64,000 nucleotides of DNA, from contig NZ_JAUSUA010000001.1 in assembly GCF_030813245.1 (NCBI RefSeq), forward strand, positions 806,001 through 870,000. The letters are read 5' to 3'. This document shows, one piece after another, positions 53,510 through 62,341 of this stretch. This stretch comes from Alkalicoccobacillus murimartini (GTDB lineage Bacteria > Bacillota > Bacilli > Bacillales > Bacillaceae_D). Each line of letters opens with the position of its first letter. Position 1 is the first letter of the stretch. The notes under the pieces were generated by a model. The model had not been told where the DNA came from, ran no database searches, and saw only the letters and a program-made list of their open reading frames with translations. Both the position numbers and the translations under genes were made by a program.

Positions 53510-54697
53510 TTAACTAAAGATGTTTATAAACAACGTAATGACGACTGGGTTAAAGATGTTGATGAATACGACTGTAATAACCGGTAAGACAAACCATGCA
53601 TTGGGTGCTGGTCCGTGTTTCTCAATAACCGCTTCCATATTAGCAATCGCGTTTGGTGTTTGTCCAATACCTACACCACAATGTCCAGCTGCCATAACGG
53701 CTGCCTCATAATCTTTACCCATTGCTCTAAATGTTACAAAGTAAGCAAAGACCATCACAACTAGGGCCTGGGCAACTAAGATTGCAAACATCGGACCTGC
53801 TAGGGCAATTAGCTTCCAGAACTCAAGAGACATAAGCGCCATTGAAAGGAATAATGTCACAGAAACATTGCTGATGACATCAATCTCGTTCATCTTGTCC
53901 TGTGTAAGCTGTTTGTCAAATACATTCCGAACGATAGCTCCAGCAAATAAACACCCTACGTAATAAGGGAATGTTAATCCTGTTAGATTCAGCAAGTATG
54001 AGATTAATGAACCAGCAGCTGCTGCAAGTAAAACAATCATCACACTGTTTAAGACACTAACTCCTACAATGTTTGTTACTTTTTTCTCTTCCTCTTGTAT
54101 AACTTGACCATTTGCTACGTGTGAACTTTTTAGCTTATTCTTATCAATTAGTCGTTTGGCTACTGGTCCACCAATTAAACAACCAACAAGTAGTCCGAAT
54201 GTAGCCCCAGCTATACCAACGGCCGTTCCATTATCTGCACCAAGTGCTTCTAAAGTAGGTCCGAAAGCAGCGGCTGAGCCAATCCCACCTGACATGGAAA
54301 TAGAGCCCATTGCCACACCAAGTAAGTTATTTATTCCAAATAGTTCAGATAGTGCTACACCAACTAGGTTCTGAATAAATAAGAATATGACTGAAATGAC
54401 TGCTAGTATAGCGCCTAGTTTTCCGCTTCGCTTAATTAAAGCAACACTTACTGAAAATCCGATACAAGTGAAAAACAAATTCATAAAGAAATCTTGTAAG
54501 GTTGTATCTAACAAAAGAGTGACCAATCCCGTTTGATAGCCTAAAAAGGTTAATACGCTAAATAGCAACCCTCCAATGACTGGCGCAGGAATGAAATACG
54601 TTCTAAAAAAGGCCACTTTACTTTTGATCCATCGCCCAACTATAAACACAATAACGGCTAATCCAACTGTTTGGATAATATCTAATGAAATCTCCAT
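53510..54697 (-). CDS. gltS: Sodium/glutamate symporter GltS family
   Basis: ESS-family transporter, 395 aa, about ten helices. Duplicated motifs: GSISMSGGIGSAAAFGPTL and GHCGVGIGQTPNAIANMEA (about residues 330-350), the inverted-repeat pore loops of GltS. ATG with GGGGGAAATC upstream. It is followed upstream by two RraA-like genes on the same strand and a GntR gene, so substrate may be an organic acid related to glutamate rather than glutamate. Confidence 0.92.
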   Translation of the reverse strand: MEISLDIIQTVGLAVIVFIVGRWIKSKVAFFRTYFIPAPVIGGLLFSVLTFLGYQTGLVTLLLDTTLQDFFMNLFFTCIGFSVSVALIKRSGKLGAILAVISVIFLFIQNLVGVALSELFGINNLLGVAMGSISMSGGIGSAAAFGPTLEALGADNGTAVGIAGATFGLLVGCLIGGPVAKRLIDKNKLKSSHVANGQVIQEEEKKVTNIVGVSVLNSVMIVLLAAAAGSLISYLLNLTGLTFPYYVGCLFAGAIVRNVFDKQLTQDKMNEIDVISNVSVTLFLSMALMSLEFWKLIALAGPMFAILVAQALVVMVFAYFVTFRAMGKDYEAAVMAAGHCGVGIGQTPNAIANMEAVIEKHGPAPNAWFVLPVITVVFINIFNPVVITLFINIFS

Positions 54698-54755
54698 GTG
54701 ATTTCCCCCTTGTTCCTCTTAAAAAAACTATCAAAATGTCCGTATTCTTAACGAG

Positions 54756-55442
54756 TTACTTTTTGGATTCGACAAACTCGCATCCTTTTTCTTTTAGCTT
54801 CTCGTCAACCCATGATCGATTCCACGTTCCATTTTGAATGGATTCCATCATGGCTTTCTCTGTTTGAATAACGGCTTTTGCTTTTTCAAGAACAACAGGA
54901 GCATCTTCAGATTGAATTACAACAACTCCATCCCCATCACCTACAATGATGTCCCCTGGATGTATTGTCACTCCACCACATGAAATAGGCACATTAATTT
55001 CGCCAGGTCCATCTTTGTATGGACCTGCTGGACTTACACCTGCAGCGTAAACAGGGATTGTCATCTCTGCGATATCATCCGCATCACGAATGGCACCATC
55101 TACGATAAATCCAGCAATGTTTCGATTATTCGCCCATGTAATCATCATCTCGCCTAATAGTGCATTACTTAATTCTCCACCACCATCAACAACGATGACA
55201 TCACCAGGTTCTGCCATGTCAATGGCTTTATTCAACAATAAGTTATCCCCTGCTCTAGCTTTCACAGTGAAAGCGGAACCTAAAAGTGGCACACGATTAT
55301 ATGGACGAATTCTAGAATTCATACAGAATGTACGATTGATTCCATCTCCGATATTTGCTGCCGGAATACCAGCAAATGATTGAATTAGTTCTTTAGATGG
55401 TCGATTAGTTAATTGATTGATACGAAACCCAACGTTAGTCAT
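54756..55442 (-). CDS. RraA-like protein / HMG aldolase family (copy 2)
   Basis: 228 aa from ATG 55442, overlapping the preceding stop by 8 nt. The HMG/CHA aldolase fold: GSAFTVKARAGDNLLLNKAI, GDVIVVDGGGELSNALLG, FIVDGAIRDADDI with the catalytic Arg-Asp, and GDIIVGDGDGVVVI. Catalytic residues are retained, so a class II pyruvate aldolase or oxaloacetate decarboxylase is likely rather than an RNase E inhibitor. Lies between gltS and the second family member. Confidence 0.88.
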   Translation of the reverse strand: MTNVGFRINQLTNRPSKELIQSFAGIPAANIGDGINRTFCMNSRIRPYNRVPLLGSAFTVKARAGDNLLLNKAIDMAEPGDVIVVDGGGELSNALLGEMMITWANNRNIAGFIVDGAIRDADDIAEMTIPVYAAGVSPAGPYKDGPGEINVPISCGGVTIHPGDIIVGDGDGVVVIQSEDAPVVLEKAKAVIQTEKAMMESIQNGTWNRSWVDEKLKEKGCEFVESKK

Positions 55443-56097
55443 TAGATAAATCCCCTTTATTTTGTAATTCATGATAGTTGTAACGGGTACGTGCTTCATC
55501 TAATCTCATGCCTTTTTCTATCGATTGACGAATGAGATCTTCATTTTTTTTAATTTCAAGTGCAGCAGCTACTACCTCTGCTTCTTTCTCCACTGGAATC
55601 ACTACAACGCCATCACTATCACCTACAATGATGTCACCTGGACAAACTTTTACATCTGAGATATATACGGGTTCATTGATCTGCTGAACCTGTACCCTTC
55701 CTTTTCCTGTACGCATATACGCACCTTTACTAAATATAGGATAGTCTAGCGCAAGGCTTTGAGAAGAATCACGGTTCACCCCATCAATGACGGTTCCAGC
55801 AATGTTTGTTCGTTTTGCGACACTTGTTAATATGTCGCCCCATACCGTACAATCCATTCGTCCTTCGTTTGCAAGCACAATGACTTCGCCAGGCTCTACA
55901 TCATCAATATAGTCACCTACTGTACCGCTTTCATTTTCCTGCTTTATATATTGAACGGTAAACGCTCTTCCTACGATCTTGTGTGTATGATTTTTAGATT
56001 GAATACCGAAACATTGACCGTTAATCTCAAGTTTGTCCAAAGCATCCGATATCGTTGAAGTATCTAGCTGTTTTAGTAGCTGCATGGTTTCACTCAA
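55435..56097 (-). CDS. RraA-like protein / HMG aldolase family (copy 1)
   Basis: 220 aa. TTG 56097 is preferred, AAAGGAG eight nt upstream; ATG 56121 lacks a site. Motifs: TISDALDKLEINGQ, GRAFTVQYI, GEVIVLANEGRMDCTVWGDI, TVIDGVNRDSSQS (Arg-Asp kept) and GDIIVGDSDGVVVIPV. Only moderate similarity to the adjacent copy, so they may be two subunits or act on two substrates. Palindrome ATTGTCGACAAT 67 bp upstream. Confidence 0.88.
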   Translation of the reverse strand: MSETMQLLKQLDTSTISDALDKLEINGQCFGIQSKNHTHKIVGRAFTVQYIKQENESGTVGDYIDDVEPGEVIVLANEGRMDCTVWGDILTSVAKRTNIAGTVIDGVNRDSSQSLALDYPIFSKGAYMRTGKGRVQVQQINEPVYISDVKVCPGDIIVGDSDGVVVIPVEKEAEVVAAALEIKKNEDLIRQSIEKGMRLDEARTRYNYHELQNKGDLSND

Positions 56098-56163
56098 CTC
56101 GAATTCTCCTTTCTGAAACATTTGATAACCCTTACATCATCTATTGTACACTCATTGTATTCA

Positions 56164-56177
56164 TATTGTCGACAATA
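56164..56177. promoter_or_regulatory. GntR-type operator upstream of the RraA-gltS operon
   Basis: TATTGTCGACAATA is a perfect 14-bp palindrome. TTGTCGACAA fits the TTGTNNACAA form of FCD-GntR operators. The same TGTCGACA core recurs before the regulator gene. Confidence 0.8.
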
Positions 56178-56213
56178 ATATCTAAAAATTTAGCTTGATG
56201 ACATTTTATCTTT

Positions 56214-56846
56214 TTAAATATTTATTCGCTTTGATGCTTCTAACGTACTTTTCTTCACGTTCTCTAAGTGTTTTATTAAGCTTTCTTCAGCAGATGTAAC
56301 GTCCTTCTTCTTAATAAAAGAAATAATTTCAAGGTGCTCTTTCTTTGAAAAAGATAACCGATTTGTGTCAAAAGCAGCCACTCTTCTAAATCGTTCAATT
56401 TGTACACTCAACATCATCAAAAACTGCTTTAACCTTCGATTTCCTGCTCGATCCATAATTAGCTGATGCAGACTAGTATCCGCTTCATGAAGATCTTCTT
56501 TTGAACTATCCTCATCTAGAGAAGTAAACATGTCTTCTAATCTGTCTAATTCTTGAGGATCAATTTTTTCGATTGCCTGCTGCAAGGCAAATACTTCTAA
56601 CATGATTCTTAGACTAAATATTTCTTCTACATCTGATGCAGATATATTTGTGACAAAAGCCCCTTTTGATGGATAATGGTAGACTAATCCATCCGACTCA
56701 AGTTCTTTGAGTGCTTCTCGTACAGGTGTTCTGCTCGTTTGTAGCTCTTTAGAAATGTCCATTTCGATGAGTGGTGAACCAGACGTTAATTTATTTGATA
56801 GGATAAGTTCTAATAAATGCTCGTATACTTGCTTTTTTCGACTCAT
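56214..56846 (-). CDS. FCD-family GntR regulator
   Basis: 210 aa. N-terminal winged helix (about 1-70) with TSRTPVREALKELESDGLVYHYPSKGAFV-like GntR signature, C-terminal all-helical FCD domain (90-205) with Asp and His positions for a metal/acid ligand (LHEADTSLHQLIMDRAGN). Divergent-operon style repressor for the RraA-gltS genes; it likely senses their organic-acid substrate. Autoregulation is suggested by a TGTCGACA site 30 bp before its start. Confidence 0.92.
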   Translation of the reverse strand: MSRKKQVYEHLLELILSNKLTSGSPLIEMDISKELQTSRTPVREALKELESDGLVYHYPSKGAFVTNISASDVEEIFSLRIMLEVFALQQAIEKIDPQELDRLEDMFTSLDEDSSKEDLHEADTSLHQLIMDRAGNRRLKQFLMMLSVQIERFRRVAAFDTNRLSFSKKEHLEIISFIKKKDVTSAEESLIKHLENVKKSTLEASKRINI

Positions 56847-56873
56847 ATAACCCCTCTATTCACACCAATATCT

Positions 56874-56893
56874 ATGTCGACAGACTGTCGATT
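56874..56893. promoter_or_regulatory. GntR-type operator upstream of its own gene
   Basis: ATGTCGACAGACTGTCGATT: two overlapping TGTCGA half sites, including the palindrome TGTCGACA at 56875-56882. Confidence 0.7.
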
Positions 56894-57047
56894 ATTAAAT
56901 TTTACCATATGCTATGTCAGCGTCAACATGTGATCTTTCTTATTTCCTTTCACACCACGTTGTATTGTTGTTTTTGTATACAGTTGATATGCTCATAAGA
57001 GAATGGTTTCAACACCCCTTTTTTTCTTATAGAAAGAAGTGACCTTT

Positions 57048-58241
57048 ATGTTCAAGCTCCCCTCTTTAAAATCTTTGAATAAATACGGTTGGCGTGCGAC
57101 CCTTTTAATTGTTACTGAGTTCTTCCTAACATTTAGTTTCTTTCTGTTTGTGCCGTTTATCTCTTTGTATGTGACAGGAGAATTGGGCTATTCGCTCACA
57201 TTTGCAGGTGCTTTACTGGCATTACGGTTAGTTGGCCAACAGGGCTTTATGATGTTTGGCGGGTATTTCGGTGATAAATTCGGATACAAACGAATGATGT
57301 TTATTGGGTTTTTATGTAGAGGTATTGGCTTTGCAGGTATCGGACTGGTTGAATCTTATGGATTTTTACTCATCATGGGGCTTATTGGTGGGCTTGGCGG
57401 CGCCTTATTTAGTCCAGCTCTTAAATCATTACTAATTTATAATCAACCTAAAAAATACCACAGAGACCTTTTTTCTTATATTAATATGACAGGAAACGCT
57501 GGTACGATTCTTGGACCACTAGTAGGCCTGTTATTTTCAGTACAGCAATTCCCCATGCTTAGTTTAATTTCTGGGCTTATGTTTGCATTGATCGGTATCA
57601 TCTTACTTCTCTTACCTATTAAACAAAAAATGGCTGATCAAAACGTATCGTTTCGTTCTGGAATTAAGCAAATTACTTCAAATCATTCACTACTGTTTAT
57701 TATTGGGCTTATGATTCCCTTTCACTTTATCCACCAGCAGTTATTTCTCACGTATCCGATTATCGCCACAGAACTAACTGGTAGCTCAGGGTGGATGTTT
57801 ACGTTAATCACAATCCTTGTCATTGTAGGACAAATGTCTATAACAAAACACACGAAACAACTCTCTACTTCATTTTTAGTAACGCGGGGTTACTTTATTC
57901 TATCGATCACATTTTTACCATTATTTCTTTTTGAACATCCTATAACTCTTGTACTCTCTTTAGTTGGCATTGCATTTGCAGTTATGCTCATTCAGCCAAC
58001 CTTCCATTCGTATATTGTTGGCCACGCAACTTCAGCTACACTTGGCATTTATCTTGGATTTTCAAATCTTGCTATGGCCATTGGTGGAGCCTTTGGAAAC
58101 CTTTTTGGTGGGAGTTTGTATGATTTACTCTCAGAACAAAATCAAAGTAAATTTTATTGGTTGTTACTGGCACTGCTTTGTATTGTTGCCTGTTTATTTG
58201 GACATAAGCAACAATCAAGAGAAGCTGCGGCATCAGATTGA
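57048..58241 (+). CDS. MFS transporter (drug-efflux-like, 12 helices)
   Basis: 397 aa. Motif A is degenerate: FGGYFGDKFGYKRMM after helix 2, and motif C-like GNAGTILGPLVGLL in helix 5, the latter typical of antiporters. MdtH/YttB-like. ATG 57048 is used; a GTG three codons earlier is alternative, ribosome site AGAAG weak. Divergent from the gntR gene but separated by its operator region; no evidence it belongs to the regulon. Substrate unknown. Confidence 0.85.
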   Translation: MFKLPSLKSLNKYGWRATLLIVTEFFLTFSFFLFVPFISLYVTGELGYSLTFAGALLALRLVGQQGFMMFGGYFGDKFGYKRMMFIGFLCRGIGFAGIGLVESYGFLLIMGLIGGLGGALFSPALKSLLIYNQPKKYHRDLFSYINMTGNAGTILGPLVGLLFSVQQFPMLSLISGLMFALIGIILLLLPIKQKMADQNVSFRSGIKQITSNHSLLFIIGLMIPFHFIHQQLFLTYPIIATELTGSSGWMFTLITILVIVGQMSITKHTKQLSTSFLVTRGYFILSITFLPLFLFEHPITLVLSLVGIAFAVMLIQPTFHSYIVGHATSATLGIYLGFSNLAMAIGGAFGNLFGGSLYDLLSEQNQSKFYWLLLALLCIVACLFGHKQQSREAAASD

Positions 58242-58344
58242 ATCAGCTTTAAAGCGCTTTATTTGGTAAATCCATATCATTTGATGAGGATTTGTGCGAC
58301 AATAAGGGGACAGCTACTCAAAGCTGTAAGAGGAGTTGATCCGT

Positions 58345-58527
58345 TTGTACAGAATTATACGTACACAAAACGGTGAAACGAAAACTTTAAAGGCCTCAAA
58401 CAGTCATTTGGATAAATCCTTTTCAGAATTCGTTGATGCAGAATTGCTAACAAAGAAACTTAACCAGCACTCTCGTCGCGGTTATTCTTGGTCTGTAGAA
58501 CCTAATAATAATACAAAGAGCAAATAG
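58345..58527 (+). CDS. 60-aa hypothetical protein
   Basis: AGGAG at 58331-58335 is eight nt before TTG 58345. Product MYRIIRTQNGETKTLKASNSH continues to a helix DKSFSEFVDAELLTKKLNQH and SRRGYSWSVEP. Soluble, basic, no family recognised. Strong terminator right after it supports a real gene. Confidence 0.65.
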   Translation: MYRIIRTQNGETKTLKASNSHLDKSFSEFVDAELLTKKLNQHSRRGYSWSVEPNNNTKSK

Positions 58528-58553
58528 GTGACTGCCTATTCGCTCTTTTTTTG
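58517..58553 (+). terminator. Terminator
   Basis: AGAGCAAATAGG pairs with CCTATTCGCTCT (one mismatch), loop TGACTG, then TTTTTTTG. 58554-58850 is AT-rich with no gene seen; TGTATACTAGCATATTAG at 58640 is dyad-like. Confidence 0.85.
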
Positions 58554-58850
58554 TTCCACTCCTTTTGGCATCGTCGTTCTTAAATTATTTTATAAAGCGT
58601 TGGTTGCCACGTATACTTCTCAAATCATTGACTATAAATGTGTATACTAGCATATTAGATTACAAATAATCCAACACTTATTTATGCGTAGATTTTACAA
58701 AGTTCTCGCAATGTTTTTAACTTAACATCAAGTTTGATCCACGTTAAACTTAGGACTACGTTAACACTTATACGATAAAACGTTCTGTGTTTCTTTTTAG
58801 GAAATACAATCTATTAATAGAGAAAGATTCTATTTATAAGGATGTGGCGA

Positions 58851-59945
58851 ATGAAACGACTTTTATTTTTGGTTGTCATTGGATTGATTGCTTATGGTTC
58901 AAGATCTCTATGGTTGGATTCAGCAAAAGAAGCTCTTCCATCCTTGCCTGATACAAGTGAAATAAACCTCTCGCTTGATTCACTCACAAGCTATATTGAT
59001 TCACTTTTTTCAGACGTGCAGAATCGTTCTATTCAAATAGGTGAGCAGCCTCCAAACAGAGAGCTTCCAGAACTAACAGAGCCTGAGGATCAGTTATTTT
59101 CCATTCTTAATACTGAATTAGGAGATACGAGATCGGATGTGGAAGATGAATTAGGTGAACCTAATAGATCTTCTGAAAATGAATATGGATTGGATTGGGT
59201 GACGTATCATGAGGACTATCATGACTTTGTCATGGTGGCATACGATCAAGAAGATAGAGTTAGAGGTCTTTATACTAACCAAAATCTTATTTCATCAACA
59301 AATGAAATAGCCTATGGTAGTGATCAACACTTTGTACGTGAACAACTCGGAGAACCCGAAACCTCCATGAGAAAAGGTAGATTCCAGTATGAAATGAATC
59401 AGGATGAGGAATATGATTTATTTCAAATCGATAATAGTTATGTGACCATCTTCTATGATGAGCATCAAGACACGACGGTGACAGCGATTCAAGTGATAGA
59501 CTATGATCTTGAGCAAGGCAAAAATGATTTATATACTGAGCCAAGCGAGGAACTAAAAGAAGGGTTCGAATATCAATTATTTGATTTAACGAATGCCTCT
59601 CGAGTCAATCATGATTTATCGGTTCTCACATGGGATGAGGATGTAAGAGAAACTGCAAGAGATCATAGTGTAGACATGGCGGATAACGGTTATTTTGGCC
59701 ATACAAATTTGGAAGGTCAATCCCCGTTTGATCGGATGCAGCAAGACGATATTCGTTTTACTACGGCAGGAGAAAATTTAGCCTATGGGCAGTTCAGCAG
59801 TATTTATGCTCATGAAGGGTTAATGAACTCCTTAGGCCACAGAGAAAATATTCTTCAAGGAGCCTTTTTACATCTTGGCGTAGGTGTAGCTTTTAACGAC
59901 CAGTCACAGCCTTTTTATACAGAGAAATTTTTTAGTAATTCCTGA
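58851..59945 (+). CDS. CAP-domain protein with CAP-associated domain (YlbC-like)
   Basis: 364 aa from ATG 58851 (AAGGA eight nt upstream). N-terminal helix to about residue 22 anchors or exports it. Then a CAP-associated domain (about 75-235) with two repeats ending GDTRSDVEDELGEP and SDQHFVREQLGEPETS, and a C-terminal SCP/CAP domain (about 245-364) with VNHDLSVLTWDEDVRETARDHS, MADNGYFGHTN, AGENLAYG and HRENIL. Layout as in YlbC of Bacillus, a secreted protein. Acidic. Followed by a T-module terminator. Confidence 0.9.
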   Translation: MKRLLFLVVIGLIAYGSRSLWLDSAKEALPSLPDTSEINLSLDSLTSYIDSLFSDVQNRSIQIGEQPPNRELPELTEPEDQLFSILNTELGDTRSDVEDELGEPNRSSENEYGLDWVTYHEDYHDFVMVAYDQEDRVRGLYTNQNLISSTNEIAYGSDQHFVREQLGEPETSMRKGRFQYEMNQDEEYDLFQIDNSYVTIFYDEHQDTTVTAIQVIDYDLEQGKNDLYTEPSEELKEGFEYQLFDLTNASRVNHDLSVLTWDEDVRETARDHSVDMADNGYFGHTNLEGQSPFDRMQQDDIRFTTAGENLAYGQFSSIYAHEGLMNSLGHRENILQGAFLHLGVGVAFNDQSQPFYTEKFFSNS

Positions 59946-59985
59946 TGAGGTTATTGTTAAAGTCAAAATGAGGTTGAGACCGAAG

Positions 59986-60140
59986 TGTTTTAATCACCAT
60001 AAGAGCCGATCAATGACGTCATCTGACACATCATTGATCGGCTCTTTTACATAAATAAAATGAATCAATCCAGTGCTAATAAAAAAGGGTTCAGATGTTA
60101 TCCGAACGAGGGTCCTCGCCTTCGCTCCCGAAAATGGGTG
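59986..60140 (+). repeat. Dispersed repeat module T, copy 3 (terminator 60001-60050)
   Basis: The terminator is AAGAGCCGATCAATGA ... TCATTGATCGGCTCTT with loop CGTCATCTGACACA; a tail with AAAAAGGGTTCAGATGTTATC and CGCTCCCGAAAATGGG follows, as in copy 1. It terminates the CAP gene. Confidence 0.75.
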
Positions 60141-60230
60141 CACGCTTACCGCGGACAGGCATCGAACTAACAAGGCAGGTCATTTCATTTCAATAAGCCT
60201 GAAACCGAGTCGACAAATAAGCTCATGTTC

Positions 60231-60367
60231 GCCGCTCCAGGATAAACCTTCGCTTTCCACGGGAACGGCCTCAGCCCTTGAAGTGGAAGAGCACCCCTTC
60301 AATGTCTTCAGACTCGTTCTGTTCCGTAGGAGTCTTCAGTTTATCCTTCCGCTACTTTTCTGATCAA
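60231..60367 (-). repeat. Dispersed repeat module S, copy B
   Basis: Reverse orientation of the 33726 copy. Starts on the - strand at TGATCAGAAAAGTAGCGG and ends GGTTTATCCTGGAGCGG. The terminal helix is GGATAAACT (60346-60338) with GGTTTATCC (60248-60240), versus GGAGAAACC/GGTTTCTCC in copy A: a G-C to U-A compensatory change. 60370-60700 shows nothing I can support. Confidence 0.82.
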
Positions 60368-60700
60368 CCAAATGAACTTTCTTTTTAGCAAGAATCGTCA
60401 TTTGGGTCTGTCTATATCCTATTACTCTGGACTCTTCATCAGTATTGCTAAGAATATAACAACAGCCTTCCCTTTCCAAAACAAAGGAAATAGAAGACTG
60501 TTTTATTTTTATAGAATATCTCCTAACTAAATATTGATTATTTATAGCGGCTTCCCTGAAACCCGCCAGGTGTCGGCCCTCCATTCTCGTCCGCTTGTTT
60601 GGTAGTAAGCATTCGAATTTACTATACATAATTAAGAACATTTAGAACACCTAACAATAGCGAATCCGAGCGATATCGTTCATATTGTTCTAATGTGACC

Positions 60701-60799
60701 CTAAAAATTAAAGTTCGACTCAGGAGTCAAACCTGTCTCACATGCCTTCTTCATCTTCTTTTTGTTTTCATCTGATCTGTACAAATGAAATATATTCAT
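60701..60799 (-). CDS. 32-aa peptide ORF with strong ribosome site
   Basis: TTTAGGAGG is 8 nt before ATG 60799. Peptide MNIFHLYRSDENKKKMKKAC ends TPESNFNF. Soluble, basic. It could be a short functional peptide or a truncated gene. No terminator follows. Confidence 0.4.
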   Translation of the reverse strand: MNIFHLYRSDENKKKMKKACETGLTPESNFNF

Positions 60800-60891
60800 A
60801 GTCTTTGCCTCCTAAACATTTACTCTTGCAGGTTTAAAGTGCCTAGTGCTAAAGTATTAGAATGACTTATCTACTTAGAAGGAGATGTATT

Positions 60892-61056
60892 ATGTTAATT
60901 ATTTCTATTCTTTTACTTGTATTCGGGACAGTTGGTCTCTTATTATCAACACTCATGTTCGGAGATATTGGTATTGCTACTGCCGTAGGCGCTATTACAG
61001 CTATATTAAGTGGGATTGGCTTTTTTATAGTTAATAAACGATTGCCTAAAATATAA
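60892..61056 (+). CDS. 54-aa two-helix membrane protein
   Basis: AGAAGGAG lies eight nt before ATG 60892. Two hydrophobic helices (residues 2-22 and 27-47), hairpin with a short loop GDIG and tail NKRLPKI. Typical of small membrane peptides of Bacillus; not identified. Confidence 0.7.
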   Translation: MLIISILLLVFGTVGLLLSTLMFGDIGIATAVGAITAILSGIGFFIVNKRLPKI

Positions 61057-61278
61057 TGTTTCTTATTATCTTTTAAGTCTACCCTTAGAATTTTTTCAAG
61101 ATGGGTAAAATGATTACTCTACCTCGATTTTTCCATGGTTAACCCCATTCAAACAGTATACAATTAAAATTCCAGCAAAATATATCCTTTTCGCTTTAAT
61201 TTTTCCTCTTTTTTTAGTAATGTTAAATGAGAAGAGTTTATGAGGTATGCAACGAACTTAAAAAGAGGTGCTTACTGA

Positions 61279-61416
61279 ATGGGAAACGTTAATGTAGTAT
61301 TGCACGAATTTAGTATGACTGATTTTATGTATGATTTCTCAGCTTTATCCCTTACCGCTTTGGTCATCTTCGCATGTCTAAAGGTCATTAAAAAGAAATC
61401 CCTTCCTGCTAAATAA
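61279..61416 (+). CDS. 45-aa single-helix membrane peptide
   Basis: GAGGTG eight nt before ATG 61279. Peptide starts MGNVNVVLHEFSMTDFMYDF, then helix SALSLTALVIFACLKVI and tail KKKSLPAK. Stop codon lies inside the loop of a terminator (61399-61433). Not identified. Confidence 0.65.
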   Translation: MGNVNVVLHEFSMTDFMYDFSALSLTALVIFACLKVIKKKSLPAK

Positions 61417-61433
61417 TATAGGAAGGGTTTTTT
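61399..61433 (+). terminator. Terminator
   Basis: CCCTTCCT pairs with AGGAAGGG, loop includes the stop codon of the 45-aa gene, followed by TTTTTTG. Confidence 0.88.
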
Positions 61434-61474
61434 GTGTGAGTAAATTAGAATATCTAGTGACAGGGGTGGGTTCA

Positions 61475-61645
61475 TTGCGTACATTCTATTTCATTACATG
61501 TGGTTTTTTTGTCTTGCTCGCATTCATAAAAATATTTGTTTATAATAATCCACTTTACTATGTTTCTTCAATTGGCTTAGCTGTTTGTTATTTTGCTTCT
61601 GGTTTATTAGAAACCAAAAAAAGAAAACAGACTAAATCAGGTTAG
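61475..61645 (+). CDS. 56-aa two-helix membrane protein
   Basis: TTG 61475 is preferred (AGGGGTGG upstream). A GTG at 61436 is also in frame but lies on the preceding terminator. Two helices (about 3-22 and 28-46), basic tail KKRKQTKSG. Not identified. Confidence 0.6.
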   Translation: MRTFYFITCGFFVLLAFIKIFVYNNPLYYVSSIGLAVCYFASGLLETKKRKQTKSG

Positions 61646-61714
61646 GTAACGAGAAAGTACTTTGTGTTAATTTCTCAGACAGAGGAACAATAAAGAAAAA
61701 AGGGTGTTCCTCAT

Positions 61715-62131
61715 TTGAAAATAGTTCAGTGTTCTCTCTTATTATTACTGCTAATTCTCACACCATATTCTGTAGCTCAAGCGGAGACGCAAATAATAAA
61801 CCAAACCACGCATCCCTCTTTGGTAGAGCGAGCATTCCTCCGATCCCTTGGTACAAGTGTCATTCTTGACGTGATGTCTTCCCACGGAGACAAGCAACAG
61901 TATTATGGTCCAAGAATTGAGAAGGTCATTCGAGATGATACCAATGATATGTATGATATTTCCTTACGAGTTATAGGCTTTGAAGGTCCACATAATCCTC
62001 CATACACATTGATAAAGATGACCATTCGTATTCCTGGAAATGACTTTAGTTCATACACTGTTTTAGACTATACACACAACGTTATTTCTAGTAATGAAGC
62101 GAAGAAGCTTTTAAAGTTTGCTCCAGATTAA
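61715..62131 (+). CDS. Secreted DUF3888-family protein
   Basis: TTG 61715 after AGGGTG. Signal peptide 1-23 (ends VAQAE). The mature domain has LVERAFLRSLGTSV, YGPRIEKVIRDDTNDMYDI and VIGFEGPHNPPYTLIKMT, the last matching the 'tFeGaHnPPyg' motif of DUF3888. Secreted, function unknown, found in Bacillaceae often in multiple copies. Confidence 0.82.
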   Translation: MKIVQCSLLLLLLILTPYSVAQAETQIINQTTHPSLVERAFLRSLGTSVILDVMSSHGDKQQYYGPRIEKVIRDDTNDMYDISLRVIGFEGPHNPPYTLIKMTIRIPGNDFSSYTVLDYTHNVISSNEAKKLLKFAPD

Positions 62132-62341
62132 TACGTATTCTTATCTAATGTAACAATACAATATAAGATGACCACCTTTTAAATACAAGATGGTTTTTCT
62201 AATTATTATTTATTGTAATCACACATGAATAAGACTCGCATATATTGAATTTAAGCATCACCAATTCACCTCATTTTTACAGTCTAAATGACATAGTTGT
62301 TATTTGCTTAATCACTGCTATTTATAATAGAAACAAAAGAA

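Noticed and set aside
54756-56097. Annotation of the RraA-like genes as ribonuclease E inhibitors
   Set aside because: The aldolase Arg-Asp pair is retained and the context is a transporter and GntR regulator, so a metabolic role is more likely.
60336-60641. 101-codon - strand frame
   Set aside because: Starts beyond and ends within module S; composition not protein-like and no ribosome site.
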